Assembly (NCBI GenBank): GCA_023614405.1
Contig: CM042690.1
Span: 523,234,293-523,298,292 of the forward strand
Length of the DNA stretch: 64,000 bases
Source: Avena insularis
Lineage: Eukaryota; Streptophyta; Magnoliopsida; Poales; Poaceae
Reading direction: 5' to 3'
Shown piece by piece: positions 1 through 11,700 of the stretch (within the stretch, counting starts at the first letter, position 1; every line of letters starts with the position of its first letter). The notes under the pieces are model-generated. The model had not been told where the DNA came from. It searched no databases and saw only the letters and a program-made list of their open reading frames with translations. The position numbers were made by a program, and so were the translations under genes.

Positions 1-940
1 CAAGACCGATGACCAAGTTCTTGAAGAAAGATAAGAAGTTTGAATGAATTGACAAATGTGAAGCAAGTTTTCAAGACCTCAAGAAGAGATTGATTTCAGC
101 ACCAATTTTGATCATGCCGGATATCAAGAATCCTTTTGATGTTTATTGTGACGCATCCAAGATTGGTCTCGGATGTGTATTGATGCAAGAAGGAAAAGTT
201 ATATCCTACTGTCCAGACAACTGAATCAGCATGAGTAGAACTATGCTACCCATGACCTAGAACTGGCAGCCATATTTTTAGCTTTGAAGACATGGCGTCA
301 TTATCTTATGGGTAACCGCTATGAGATTTATTCAGATCACAAGAGTCTGAAGTATATCTTCACCCAGAAGGAGCTGGATATGAGGCAAAGGAGGTGGATA
401 GAGTTAATCGAGGTTTATGACCTTGACATTCACTATCACCCCGGCAAAGCCAATGTGGTAGCGGATGCTCTTAGCAGATTTTCGTGTAGATTAAATACCA
501 TGATAAAGGAAGCCCAACCAAGTCTGCATGAGGAGATGGAGAATTTCAGAGTGGAGCTAGTTAGTGAAGGACTCTTAGCTAGCATAGAACTCCAACCCAC
601 TTTGATTAGTCAGATAAAAGAGGCCCAGAAAGGAAACGCAAGTATCCATGGAATCAAGCGTCGTATCAAGACAGGGAAGGTACCCAGATTCACCGAAGAT
701 GAAGAAGGAGTTCTGTGGTACAAAGGATGTATCTGTGTTCCAGCAGATTCGGAGTTGAAACAAGTCATTATGGAAGAAGCTCATGATACTCTTTATTCTA
801 TCCACCGAGAGGAACAAAGATGTATTAGGATTTGAAGGAGCAATTTTGGTGACACAAAATGAAACGAGAATTCGGAAGCTATATAGCCAAGTGTGATATC
901 TGTCAGAGAGTCAAAGAGGAACATCAGAGACCCACAAGAC
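1..940 (+). pseudogene. gypsy pol fragment: RT end, RNase H, integrase zinc-binding domain
   Basis: Translation shows the connection/RNase H region of a gypsy polyprotein. A DVYCDASKIGLGCVLMQ-like stretch lies at about 140-200. After it come [22 protein letters not shown] and [16 protein letters not shown] (340-480), the typical end of gypsy RNase H. An integrase N-terminal segment follows, with a degraded H-H-C-C motif around 780-900 (CDICQR is visible). At least three frame changes or stops are present (near 45, 222 and 834), so no intact product is made. The gene continues past the insertion at 5,115. The 284-835 reading frame has no ATG start and is an internal piece of pol. Confidence 0.85.
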
Positions 941-945
941 TTTTG
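941..945. repeat. target site duplication TTTTG (left)
   Basis: TTTTG stands here and again at 5,110-5,114, directly outside the inserted element. Removing the insertion and one copy restores the integrase reading Leu-Leu-Pro-Leu across the junction, which confirms the site. Confidence 0.85.
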
Positions 946-1577
946 CGTAACACCCTCGAATCGGCCCTATGCAAGTTTTAGCGCTTCCCGCCAAACCCCC
1001 ATAGAAACGATTCAAGGACACCCACCAGGCACTTGCGTGCGGGTGGAGAACGAAGTAATACCATTACACATTAGTCCATGATGGAACCCACAGAACATAT
1101 ATATACAACAACGACTCCATGAGTCAAGAATACAGATATACTATACAAAGATACAAATCACCTTGAAAACGATAGAGCATCCGACTACGGACAAGATGCA
1201 AATGGGGCTAAGAGCCCTGAAGAATAACCAATGGCATCCATAACCCTGCCCAGGCCAAGCCGGAAGGGTAACCCTGCTAACGACGTCAAACTCGTACCTG
1301 CTAAACAAAAGGGGTGCCGACAAAGGGCGAAGGGAAAAAGAGGAGCGTCGATCGAGGCCAAGATGCATGAGGCTAGAATTCAGCGGCTCTCGCCTACATA
1401 GTTATGGTGGACTGTAGCGGCAGCACAGCATGCATTATACAACCTATAGAGACTCGATATAACTGTCGGCTATTAGAGAGGGGTAAGAAAGACGTATTCG
1501 GGACCAACCTGATATTAACACCTTTCATACCCATCCTGGTATTCCCCCACGAGACCAAACAAGGAAGTCAAACCAAG

Positions 1578-1899
1578 GAACTCACACAGTTGGTAGTTTT
1601 ATTCATTCTATTATAGTTGCAGCACTTACTAGTCAGATCTAGATATCATGAATCATCCTGATAGCATAAGTAGTGGGCAGTTTTAGTTAACCATTCAGTG
1701 GTAGTTGCAGTACTTACTAGTCAGATACAATTAGCATGCGACATGCCAAACCCAGCAGTTGTTGGCACTTTTATTTCATTCCATTGGAGTTGTGATACTT
1801 ACTAGGCAGGTATAACATGACACGATACACCCTAGTTCCACCAGTTGTTGGCACTTTTATTATCCATTCCATTGTAGTGAAGCTGATTACTAGTCACAT
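1578..1899. repeat. irregular tandem repeat, about four units of 77-98 bp
   Basis: Four imperfect units share a core resembling GTTGGCACTTTTATT, then CATTCCATTGTAGTTG and then ACTTACTAGTCAGAT. They start near 1,578, 1,676, 1,753 and 1,838. They lie inside the solo LTR. No coding or structural role is apparent. Confidence 0.7.
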
Positions 1900-4714
1900 A
1901 TTAAGTCAAATTTATAGCGCTACTTTAGTTATGCTTGTCTATGATAGAGATACTGTGCTCCAAGTCGTCCATAACTGCGGACACGGCTTTCAGAAAGATT
2001 TACCCTGCAGGGGTGCACAAATAGCAACACACAAACGATCAACCTCAGAAAAACCAAATCAAAACCCAACAAGGATTTCACGACAAAGCAATCACAAGAT
2101 TCATAAAATATTTCAGGGGGCCACCCTACTAAGCTACCCGCGATGAAGTTGGTCGGCTCCGAGACGGACCCAGGGTTTGTGTGGACGACGGTAAACGACT
2201 AGGAACCCGAAAGTGTGACTGGGCTTGTTGATACAGCGAAAACGTGTCACGATCCAAAATAGTACAGGTGCTCCACGCACAATCGTAAATAAAGCAGTAA
2301 AGCATGGCATAAGTACAAGATAGTAATAAAACCCCAAACTAGTTTGTGGCCCCAAGAAATAAGAAATGAATCAAGCTCTGGCTAAGGGGATTCATGGTCC
2401 CATATGCGGAAAGTGCGATAGTCAAGGAACAGGTATCAAGTACTCGGGGCCCGCGGGACACAAGTGGGCATGAAAAACCAAATAACATATAATTGCCCAC
2501 CGGTGCCACTTTCATTAGTTATCACAGCAATTTAATAGTTGCAATTAAAGACATGATCATCTCCACCATAAACATCTGCCAGCATTCCAACAACTGTGGT
2601 ACTCGACAGCACGAGATCGCACCTGAGCAAGCAACTACAACTCGCAAGGCCAGCTATCTACCAAACAACAGGTATTAGGAGGTGTCCATGGCAATGTAGA
2701 GGCTGCACGGGATGTAATTGGTGCACGGAAACTAAAGCATCGCGACACGGATAGCAATAGATCAACAGGAGGAAATAAAGACTATAAATGCAAAATAGGT
2801 AGAAGGGGGAGAGATGCTCGCCTAGGAAACACTGCCGAAGGATCATATCCGGAGAACTTGTCGATACTCGCATCAACTCATCGGCCTAATCCGCGAAGAA
2901 GCAAACACTAGAAGAAACACCGGATGCAATATTTAGTACTACGGCAGAAGATCCGACATGGTTATGATATGATGCATGACATCGCAAAGATGCGATGCAA
3001 CTAGGCAATATTAAGCGGAACCGAGGCCCCGGCAATTAATTAGATGGTTCGAGTTGTTTGACTACCACGCAATTTAAATGTTGTATTAACAGGGCGAAAC
3101 ATGGCATCGGTTTGCTACACCAATTTAAATGGAGTCCGGAATAAGACTAGAATAGCCCGCATATAGACTCCATATTTAATTTAGGTGAATCGACTATTTA
3201 ACCCAACCCACCAGATGACATGTACGTAAGCATGAACAATTTAATATGCGACAGTTATATGTCATATTATAAAAATAGAGGCTTAGGGTCACTCATCTGG
3301 GTTCGAAAGATCTTGGTTCCGGGTGCAGGTCTCGTGGTTCGACGGGGACGGTTCGACGGGATCGGTCTCCGACAACGGAAGGAGAGCTTGGCGTTCCGGA
3401 AAGAAGGACTTGGTTTGGCGTTGGGGGTGCACCGGATTCGCCCTGGTCGGTGTCAATCTTGTCGTCGCGAAGATCTTGTCGGGTCCGCGTATCGGGTCGG
3501 TCTTGGCATCCGGGGTGAAGTACTTGTCGTCTTTCGGTTCCATGTCGACGTGCTTGACGTCCTCGATGGAGAACTCGGTGTTCCGCGGCGAAGTGCTAGT
3601 CGTTCAGGTGGCGATCTTGGCGGTCATCGGGTCCTCGGTCATCGGTGAGGGAAGGAGGTCTTGTCGTTCCGATGGATCGGTCCTCGGGGTCGAAGAACTT
3701 GGCTCGCCAGGGTTCGGTCTTCAAATTCCGGTAGCGGTCTTCGTGGTATCCGTCAAGAAGAACTTGGAGTGCCTCGAAGTCCAAGTAGGCGATCTTCAGG
3801 TACCGATGTAGTCATCCAAATTGTCGTACTTGTTTGGGGTAGGCGCACAACACCACTACCACATCCACAACATCACCACCAGACCTTCACCACAACATCC
3901 CCACATAAAAAAACTGCATCGGTACAGGAACCAGAAACTTGAGCAGATGGTCAGGGGCACGGTGGAAACTTGCTAGAGCCAAACATGTACTACCAACATG
4001 TTCAACCTCGGCCTAGAGGCGGCGGTGCCGGCTCGGCGATGAGGGGCTCAGCACGGCGGTAAGGACGAGGTTGCAGGGCAGCCTCGGCGGCGGCACAAAG
4101 GAGGTCTCCGGCGAGGCCGGAACGCAGAGGCGGCGGCTGTGGCGAGGAAAGCGAGGCCGGGACGAGCTCGTGCGACGCAGGGTGTCCACGAGGGAGAGGC
4201 ACGTCGGCGACCTCGAGGGAGTGACCATGGATGTGGCGATGTGGCGCCAGGAGGTAGAGGCCATGAGACATAGGAGGCGGGGCGAGAGGCAGCATGGCGC
4301 CGGAGACAGCGAGGCGAAGGGAAGGCGGAAGTTGAAGCAGAGGGGCGGGGTTCCGGTAGCGGCGTCAAGTGCGAGGGGAGCGGGCGATGCGAGGAAGGAA
4401 GGAGGCGGGGAATGCGGGAGGAAGCACGTGCGCCAGGGGCAAGCGTGTCGACGTCGCGTGATGCGCGTGGGTGGGACCGGGGGAAACAGACAAGGGGAGT
4501 GGGCCGGGGGAGGGAATCCCGATGTGGTCGGCACGGGATAGTCGGAAGCATGCGTGTGTTGTGTGCTGCGTGCGTGGATGGGAGACAGGGGTGGGGCTAG
4601 AAGGTGAGGTGGCGGGCTGGGATTGGACAGGGTGAGGTGGAGGAAGGCTGGCGGCGGGGCTGGATGGTGCATGCGGTGTGTGGGGGTGGCGGCAGGTGGC
4701 CAGGTGGGGCCGGG

Positions 4715-4738
4715 GAGAGAGAGAGAGAGAGAGAGAGG
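4715..4738. repeat. (GA)n microsatellite
   Basis: A run of GA dinucleotides inside the solo LTR. On the minus strand it reads as a CT-rich stretch just downstream of the likely transcription start, a common feature of plant 5' leaders. Confidence 0.85.
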
Positions 4739-5114
4739 GAGTAGGTAGGTGGGGTTAGGGTTTCTAGGGTCTGGTTTTGTTTACTGGGGGTGGCCGGCTG
4801 GATCGGTTCGGCCCGGTTCGGCTGCCCCTAGAAATAATATAATTATTTTTATTTAACACAACAAGGCTTTTAGGATCTGTTTTTAGACGAAGCAAAATAA
4901 TCCGGAGATCCAGGTTTTTAATTTGAAATAAAGACGGGGCGTTTTGAAAACAAAACCAGGCTTTTTCGAAAATAGTTTAAACAAAACCATGCATGATGAT
5001 GACGATGCTCAAATGCAATGTGGCATGATGACATGAGCATGCGGTCATGATGATGCAATGCACCAAAAACACAGCGATTTTCTAGTAGTGGTTTTAGCGG
5101 GATGCCACATTTTG

Positions 5115-6215
5115 CTACCATTACAGATTCCAGAATGGAAATAGGATTCTGTCGGAATGGACTTTATCATAGGTTTGCCTGCATCTAGTAGGGGAAATAA
5201 CTCTATTTGGGTCATAGTAGACAGACTATCGAAGGTAGCCCATTTCATACCCGTCATGACAACCTACCAAATTTCGAAGCTAGCGGTGTTGTATATCGCC
5301 AGGATAGTCAGCCTGCATGGAACCGCCAAGACCATAGTGTCGGATCGAGGAACCCAGTTTACCTAAAGATTTTGGCAGAAAGTCGAAGAAGGATTAGGAA
5401 CCAAACTGAATTTCAGCACAGCTTATTACCCGTAAACCGACGGACAAACTTAAAGAGTAAACCAGATCTTAGAAGATATGTTGAGAGCTTGTGTGCTAGA
5501 GTATGGATCTAAGTGGGAAGATTGTCTGCCTTTCGCGGAATTCTCATACAACAATAGTTATCAAGCCAGTTTGCAAATGGCCCCATTTGAGTTCTTATAT
5601 GGAAGAAAGTGTCGTACCCTGTTGAATTGGTCGCATGTAGGAGAGAGTCAGATCTTCGGACCTGACATTCTACGAGAAGCCGAAGAGAAGGTTCACAAAG
5701 TCCGTGAGCACCTCAAGACTGCTCAATCCAGACATAAGAGTTATGCAGATAAAAGACATCGAGACTTGACCTTCAATGTCGGAGATTTCGTGTATCTCAA
5801 ACTATCACCCTTAAAGGGAATGCAGCATTTTCGTCTGAAAGGGAAGCTAGCCCCCAGATATATTGGACCCTTCAAGATTTTGAACCGCTGAGGAGAAGTA
5901 TCCTATCAACTGGAACTGCCTGAGGAGATGTTAGCCGTTCATAATGTGTTCCATATCTCGTTACTTCGCAAATGCTTAGAAGTTCTGGAGAAGACCGTAG
6001 TTTTCAAGAACATCGATCACAGAGCCATAGATATCGACAAGGATCTAACTTACCGTGAAGTGCCCATCCATATATTGGAAGAAGCATTCAGAACCACCCA
6101 GACCAGAAGTATCAAATTTGTCAAGATCCAATGGAGTAACCATACCGAAGAAGAAGCCACCTAGGAACGAGAAGATTATATTAGGACTAAGTTTCCAAAT
6201 CTCTTTAGTTCCTAG
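5115..6215 (+). pseudogene. gypsy integrase core and chromodomain-like C-terminus
   Basis: This continues the pol gene of the outer chromovirus. The integrase core begins MDFIIGLP at 5,157, the first catalytic Asp context. It continues with IVSDRGTQFT (second Asp, about 5,336-5,366) and a partly frame-shifted STAYYP.TDGQT region carrying the Glu helix (about 5,415-5,460). An uninterrupted stretch from 5,478 gives the C-terminal part (FAEFSYNNSYQ, APFEFLYGRKCRT, KSYADKRHRDLTFNVGDFV). The tail at 6,050-6,160 (EVPIHILEE, VKIQWSNHTEEEATWE) fits the chromodomain of Tekay/Del chromoviruses. Stops at about 5,364 and 5,889 and a frameshift near 5,400 show decay. Confidence 0.88.
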
Positions 6216-6261
6216 TTTTTCCTGAATCTCGGGACGAGATTCTGTTTAAGGAGGGAATGTT

Positions 6262-6998
6262 TGTAACATCCCAAAAATATTAATCAAGCTTTAATCACCC
6301 AAGTTTAGGGTTAACAAAAACTTTTATTATTAAATTTAATAAGAATGCATGTGTGATTTATATTAGTGTATGAATGCTTGCAATTGCCATGAATGATTGT
6401 TACTAATGATAAGGATTGGTTTAAAGATGAATACTACATCATTTAGATCATTCCCAAGCATAATCAAATGAAAAGAAAATCAAATATAAGTCATATGATC
6501 AAATGGTCATTTTGGCCAGACTTATCTACTAGACCACTTTGAGTGTTCCTAGTAAAACATTTCCAACAGAAACTTTTCCAATTCTTTTCACCCCTTGCTA
6601 GACCAAGTAAAAGTGAATCCAAGCAAACTTTACAAAGTGGCAGAAACAACATTCAAATCTATTTAAGAGGCATTGCAAAATTGAATCCAGTTCATATGCC
6701 TAGATCATCATTTTTCAAAAACCATTCAAATCAATTCCCCTTTACCTTTCCCAGCAACCACAGACTACTAAGCAAGCAACAAGATCACTCACCAAAATTC
6801 TTCCAAAAATTTGAAAACAAATTCCATGCATCCATTTGATCAAACACCTGGCAGGCACAGTACAACCTCACCAACTATACACCATTTTGAGCTATCAATT
6901 GCTCAGCTCTTGTACTGCAATCAACACATTCAATTGCCCTAGATCATCCCTGGTACTTGGTCATGCAAAGAAGAGGCATCACTGGCCACATTAACCAG
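6262..6998 (+). repeat. 3' LTR of the chromovirus, truncated
   Basis: A polypurine tract (AAGGAGGGAATG, about 6,248-6,259) comes just before TGTAACATCCC at 6,262. The sequence matches the LTR at 61,322 onward for about 735 bp with scattered substitutions, a 7-bp length difference near the start and no large gap. The match stops at about 6,998. At least 1.9 kb of LTR sequence present in the other copy is missing here. Confidence 0.85.
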
Positions 6999-7016
6999 AG
7001 GCATCACTGGCCACAT
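6974..7016. repeat. 25-bp partial tandem duplication at LTR breakpoint
   Basis: AGGCATCACTGGCCACAT occurs at 6,974-6,991 and again at 6,999-7,016, joined by TAACCAG. The other family member (62,044 on) has it once. The second copy abuts truncated MITE sequence, so this looks like a repair scar. Confidence 0.75.
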
Positions 7017-7379
7017 AAGATATTTTAGCTTTGTAAAAGAAGTGTATTTAGACTTTTTTTAGTGTGTAGGATATCTAGACCATTTCTTTTACTTCCTCTG
7101 TCTCAGTTTACTAGGCTCGTCTCCGAAATCTATTTGTCTCATTTTACCACAGGATTAAGGCTTATTAGCATTAATGGGACATGGAATTAAGGCTCGATGG
7201 ACTCAAATCTGCATACAGGCATAGCCTACTCACCATGCATGCGTTCATTCATTGGCTTAATAGGTTACATGCAGACATCCTCCCGTGGTTCTACAAGGAT
7301 CGATGGGCTGCCCTCATTAATTCGACCAATTGAGAGAGATTAGTGCCTCATTTTTCTTCTAATATCTCCTCCAATTAGA

Positions 7380-7384
7380 TTTTA
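7380..7384. repeat. target site duplication TTTTA (left)
   Basis: TTTTA is repeated at 28,055-28,059 directly after the other LTR, which fixes both ends of the TAT-lineage element. Confidence 0.9.
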
Positions 7385-8192
7385 TGTCGTGGTGGTGTCA
7401 CGGCAGATGTCGTGGATAGGCTAAAGGTGGGGACTAAATGCACTAGGGAAATCCAGGGAGGGATAGTGTGGTGATTCCACACACAGAAGCTTTGTATTTG
7501 ATTCACTTCCACATATTACAAGTGCTCCTTGAACTGTATTGGAGAGAGGAGGAAGAAGGAGCTCTCTTACTCTCACCACTAGCTAGCCCTCAGGAACCAA
7601 GTAAAATCTAACCCACTAGAGATCAACCCAGTAAAACTCAACCCTTTCTACAGAGGCCCTAGCCCTCCTTATATAGGGGTGGCTAGGTCTCCAATTAGGG
7701 CATACGTGGAGGCATATTCTAGGGAATATGCCTCTTCCCAAAATAGTAAGCCGACCGGGTCACTTTTCCCCGCGTCATCCATGCAGAGGCTACGTGAGCC
7801 TCTACGGTGCCCGCGTCAGCCGACATTGGCATCTTCACCTTTGTCGGTCATGCCTCGGTGGTCTTGTCTCTGTCCGCTTCGCTCACGCTCTGCGTACAGT
7901 GGTCACCTTTGACCAGCGAGATACCTTCCTTCTCCTACAAGCTTGATATGACCCGGATCGTACATAGTTGATCCGACCACACCCGTTCCTGCATACAAGT
8001 TAGATTCGTCTGTCCGACATACGACTTAAGTCGGTTGAGACCTAGTTAGGTGGACATCCCCTGGTCCAGGTTACCCCGAGATTCGTCCTGCCTTGAGGTG
8101 ACTCGTCCAGCATTTGCTTTGACCTTGCCATACCTCGGCTAACTCGGCCTTTATACCCTGGCGTGACCCTACCCGAGGGTATCCCCCCAACA
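7385..8192 (-). repeat. left LTR (3' LTR of the TAT element), 808 bp
   Basis: Plus-strand ends are TGTCGTGG... and ...CCCAACA, so the minus-strand LTR starts TGTTGGGGG and ends CGACA. A polypurine-like CGGGGACTAA (minus, 8,193-8,204) lies just upstream in element orientation. It aligns with the right LTR over its length. By eye I count nine mismatches in the first ~185 bases. Confidence 0.9.
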
Positions 8193-8660
8193 TTAGTCCC
8201 CGAAGCTGGTACGGTCTTAGTTGCCTTAGCCGCTAAGGCCATAGAAGGTTCAATTTCACTGAGCTTTGTGTTCCTTTTCCGAGTTATCTCCTATCTCGGA
8301 TTTCATGGGTTTATTTTCCCTTGGCATATTCCAAGTTTTTACTTGCTGGCCAGGTTACCTCATGCCCATCCGGGTCACTCTTCCTTCTCCTGTACGCTTC
8401 CCCACGTGGAGGTTAATCATCACGTTTGCTTCATTTTAAGGGCCAGCAATAGTAACCGCCGCAGTAATTGTCAGAAGTTACTGTTGCCCACGTCGCGTCG
8501 TGCCTGCCTCCTCGTTAACTGTACCATAACATCACGTCATGGGATCCGCTGCGCCCTGTGGCCCTCCGTGTGGCTCACTGCTGATTGGTTGACCCGGGTA
8601 ATACACGGCCACACCATGTGGCACACCCGCACAACACGATCCCACTACCCCCTTAGGGGA
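8193..8660. other. non-coding spacer upstream of the antisense gene
   Basis: The spacer lies between the 3' LTR (minus element) and the promoter of the plus-strand ORF. It contains GC-rich promoter-like DNA but no credible reading frame with family similarity. A plausible role is 3' UTR of the minus-strand transcript and upstream promoter of the antisense gene. Confidence 0.5.
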
Positions 8661-8680
8661 GTGGTTAAATAGGGGAGAGG
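8661..8680 (+). promoter_or_regulatory. putative core promoter of the antisense ORF
   Basis: A TATA-like TTAAATAG at 8,665-8,672 lies 74 bp before the ATG at 8,746, followed by a C/T-rich leader (CTCTTTCCCC...). This fits a plant core promoter with a short 5' leader. Confidence 0.45.
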
Positions 8681-8745
8681 CGCGCCCCTAGGCTCTTTCC
8701 CCACTTCTGTGCCCCTCTGCCTCTACCTCTTCTTCATCTTCTCCC

Positions 8746-11700
8746 ATGACAGCGCCACCGCCACCGCGTCTGAGTAGCAGCGCCGCCGCCGCACTACCTC
8801 CACGTGCACCAGCGTTGCCGTCGCCTCCGCGCATCTCTTCCGCCACGGGTCGTTGCCAGTCTAGGCCACTGCCCCCCGCCGCCGCTAGCGCCAGCGGGGA
8901 TAGCGATCTCGAGATGACTGAGGAGGAGCTCGCCGTCGCCGAGCAGGAGATGGAGGAAGATGCGGCGACCACGATCTGCGGCGTGGGCGAGCTCTGGGTT
9001 TGCCAGGATGACCTGGATTGGCTTTACCGCACTAGGCGCATCCCGGAGGGAGTCACTGCACGCCTCGCTACCTCCGAGCTTGCCTCCTCACCCAATCCGG
9101 GTGAGTATGTGGTGTTTTTGTCCCACTTCCAGTGGGGCTTTGGTCTGCCAGTTAGCGATTTTTTCCATGACTGGCTCAATACGTATGAGCTCCATCCGCA
9201 CCACCTTCCGGCGAATGCCATCACGTCTCTCTCTGCGTTTGCCTCCACCATCGAAGGTTACGCCGGACTATGGCCCACAAAGGAGCTTTGGATCCGGTTC
9301 TTTGGCCTTCGCTAGAACGTGATTCCGAACATTCAGCTTGACCCGAAGGACAAGCACCTCACGCAGTTCGGCGCGTCAATCTCTCCCCGGAAGCAGTCAA
9401 TCTTCCCCCGAGTCACGGGGCTTGACTCCTGTAAGGGATGGGCCCAGACTTTCTTCTACGTCCGGAACAACACAACTAAGGATCACATCCGGCTGCGCCC
9501 TTACGCTCCGGGTCCTCCCAATCCGGATCTGTGGGACGTGGTCCCCAAGAAGCCCACTGTCCTGGCGAACCAGGTCAACAAGAGGTTCTAGGAGTTGAAG
9601 GATCTCGGATTGCGCAATGAGGATGCCATGATTACGTTTGTGCACAACCGGATCTCCCCCTGCAGAAACGCACGCACAAAGTCTATCATATGAGCTGGGG
9701 CCACGACCCCAACCGGACCTCCACTTTTGAGTTGAGCAATAGCGAGATCTTTCGCCGGGTCAAGTCCCTCTTCACCACTAAGAAGGACTTTTCTTCTGAG
9801 TGGACGTGGGGAATTGAACACTATTGCCGCGATAGGCTTCCTCCCGTGGATCATATGCCGCAAACTTTCTCCGAATTGAATCATATGCCGGTCTTTGTTG
9901 TATGTTTAACTCTGTTGTCTTTTCTTTCCCTTAGCAATTCCTTCAGCAAACTATTGAGGATGGCACCGAGCCTTCCCTCAAATGGGTGCCTGACCGGGAT
10001 ACCTCGGACGAGGAAGAACCGGATCAGGATATGTTCCTTCCTATGGCCGACACAACCAAGTGACCCACCGGTAAACTCTCTTCCATTAGATATTGGCTCG
10101 ATGATGAAGATGACTTGGATGTTGAGGTGATGGAAGCATTTGACGATGTCCCCCTTTCTTATGCTTTTCTGGCATCAGCTAACCCCGGTGGGTAGATCCA
10201 TGAAGACCCTCCCCTTGCCGTGGGTGAGCCAGTCCCGGTCGCGCCGAAGAAGAAAAGGGGAGCGGCATCTGCTTCGTCCTCCGGACCTTCTTAGCCAGCC
10301 AAGTAGCAAAAGAAGTCCGCGGACAAAGCCGCCACCAAGGCCACGACTAAGGTTGTGGCCTGGAGAGCTCGCAAGCCGAAGGAGCCCCTGACTTCAGATG
10401 AGTAAGTCGTTTCTCCCTTTGCTTATTCACTTTCCCTTCCTTTATAGTTTATCATCATGCATTATTTGATTCGGCAGGGCCACGGTGGAGGTCCCACAGA
10501 GTGGATCTGGCATTGCCTCGCCACTCCGGCACAGCCCTTCTCCCCCTCGTGGCGACGATTCACGCCCGCTGAGCCCCATTCCAGAGGGTTCAGCGGCTGC
10601 TCCGGGTTCCAGCCCACCTCGTCAAGAGGAGAGCAACCTTGGAGCGGGGGAGTTTGGCTCTGCCGAGGCAGCAGCAACCACAACTTCGGCTCCGCCACAA
10701 CCAGCTATCACCAAGGTTCCTTTAGCACCTCCGCCGAAGAAGAAAATAGCACCAACACTAGCACCAACTCCAGCCCCAGCAGCAACATCAAAAGCAATGG
10801 CAGCATCAAGCCCTCTCGTCCGAGTCTTCCAAGGCTCGGCGAGAAGACACTAGCAGCACCAAGGCTAGCGCCAAGGTAGCTCCCAAGGGCAAATCTGCTG
10901 CAACAACTTCCACTTCTCAGCAGCAACCTAAGGGCAAAAAGGCTCCTGACGCCACCAGGGCAGCGTCCATCGAGGCTAGACAGCGCACACTCGCGTCCAT
11001 GCTTTCAAAGAATAATCCACCTCCGAAGGACGCCCCCGCTGAGCCAGCTGATGTGCAACTTGTTTTGCACACCATCCCAGCTCTTGCCCAGGTTGAGAGG
11101 AGAGAAGCTCATTCTAAGGGTCTAGTTGCCCCCATATGCTCAGCGGCGAATGATACCCTCCAACCTTGATCGAGTTTGTAAATAACTGGAACAAGGCGGA
11201 GTTCATCCACAACGACGATCTCCCGGAGAAGTTCGGTCCCACCGAATTTGCTGCGCAGATGAATACTGCTACCAAAGCAATTAACCTTGAGGGTCGGATG
11301 ATGGAGGTGCGTTACTTCACCTTTTCCTTAGCATGCTGCGGATATTAGTGATATAATCATTAGTCCCCGAGCCTCCGGGGAAGTAACTTGTTACTCGGCC
11401 GGATGCTCCTTAGAAAACTAACATAGCTCCTTGATAACTTTGAATATGCACACACCTAGAGTCGGGTTAAGTTCCACTTGGCCCGGAACTTGTATACTTC
11501 GAATATGCACACACCTAGAGCCGGGTTAAGTTCCACTTGGCCCGGATCTTGTACACTTCGAATATGCACACACCTAGAGTCGGGTTAAGTTCCACTTGGC
11601 CCGGATTTTGTACACTTCGAATATGCACACACCTAGAGCCGAGTTAAGTTCCACTTGGCCCGAATTTTGTATACTTCGAATATGCACGCACCTAGAGCCG

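Larger units (their letters stand above)
946..5109 (-). mobile_element. large probable solo LTR (4,164 bp) in gypsy pol
   Basis: The insertion has 5-bp target duplications (TTTTG). Read on the minus strand it starts TGTGGCATCCC and ends GGTGTTACG, one base from the canonical TG...CA. I see no primer-binding site, polypurine tract, gag/pol protein or internal LTR repeat. It has LTR-like organisation: an AT-rich start, a GC-rich transcribed-looking stretch (about 4,000-4,740 on plus, with a GA run), and low-complexity repeats near the other end. A solo LTR left by LTR-LTR recombination is the simplest reading. A non-coding LARD-like element with divergent ends is the alternative. Its short overlapping ORFs are frames of GC-rich DNA, not genes. 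Confidence 0.7.
1..7016 (+). mobile_element. Ty3/gypsy chromovirus (Tekay/Del-like), 5' part outside the window
   Basis: This is the right-hand part of a plus-strand gypsy retrotransposon. The order is end of RT, RNase H, integrase zinc domain, integrase core, chromodomain-like tail, polypurine tract and 3' LTR, which is the standard Ty3/gypsy order. The pol part is cut at 945/946 by a 4.16-kb insertion and resumes in the same gene at 5,115. The element starts before position 1. Its LTR starts with TGTAACATCC and breaks at about 6,998, where MITE sequence begins. Stops and frameshifts are scattered through pol, so the copy is dead. The same LTR family reappears at 61,322. Confidence 0.88.

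Noticed and set aside
4002..4672. Overlapping long frames on both strands in a GC-rich stretch
   Set aside because: Several frames are open at once in low-complexity Arg/Gly/Pro-rich DNA of the solo LTR. No motif and no codon bias favour one frame.
6543..6839. 98-codon open frame present in both chromovirus LTR copies (also 61,612-61,908)
   Set aside because: About 11 of 98 codons differ by replacement and I see hardly any silent change, so there is no sign of protein selection. It is LTR sequence that happens to be open.
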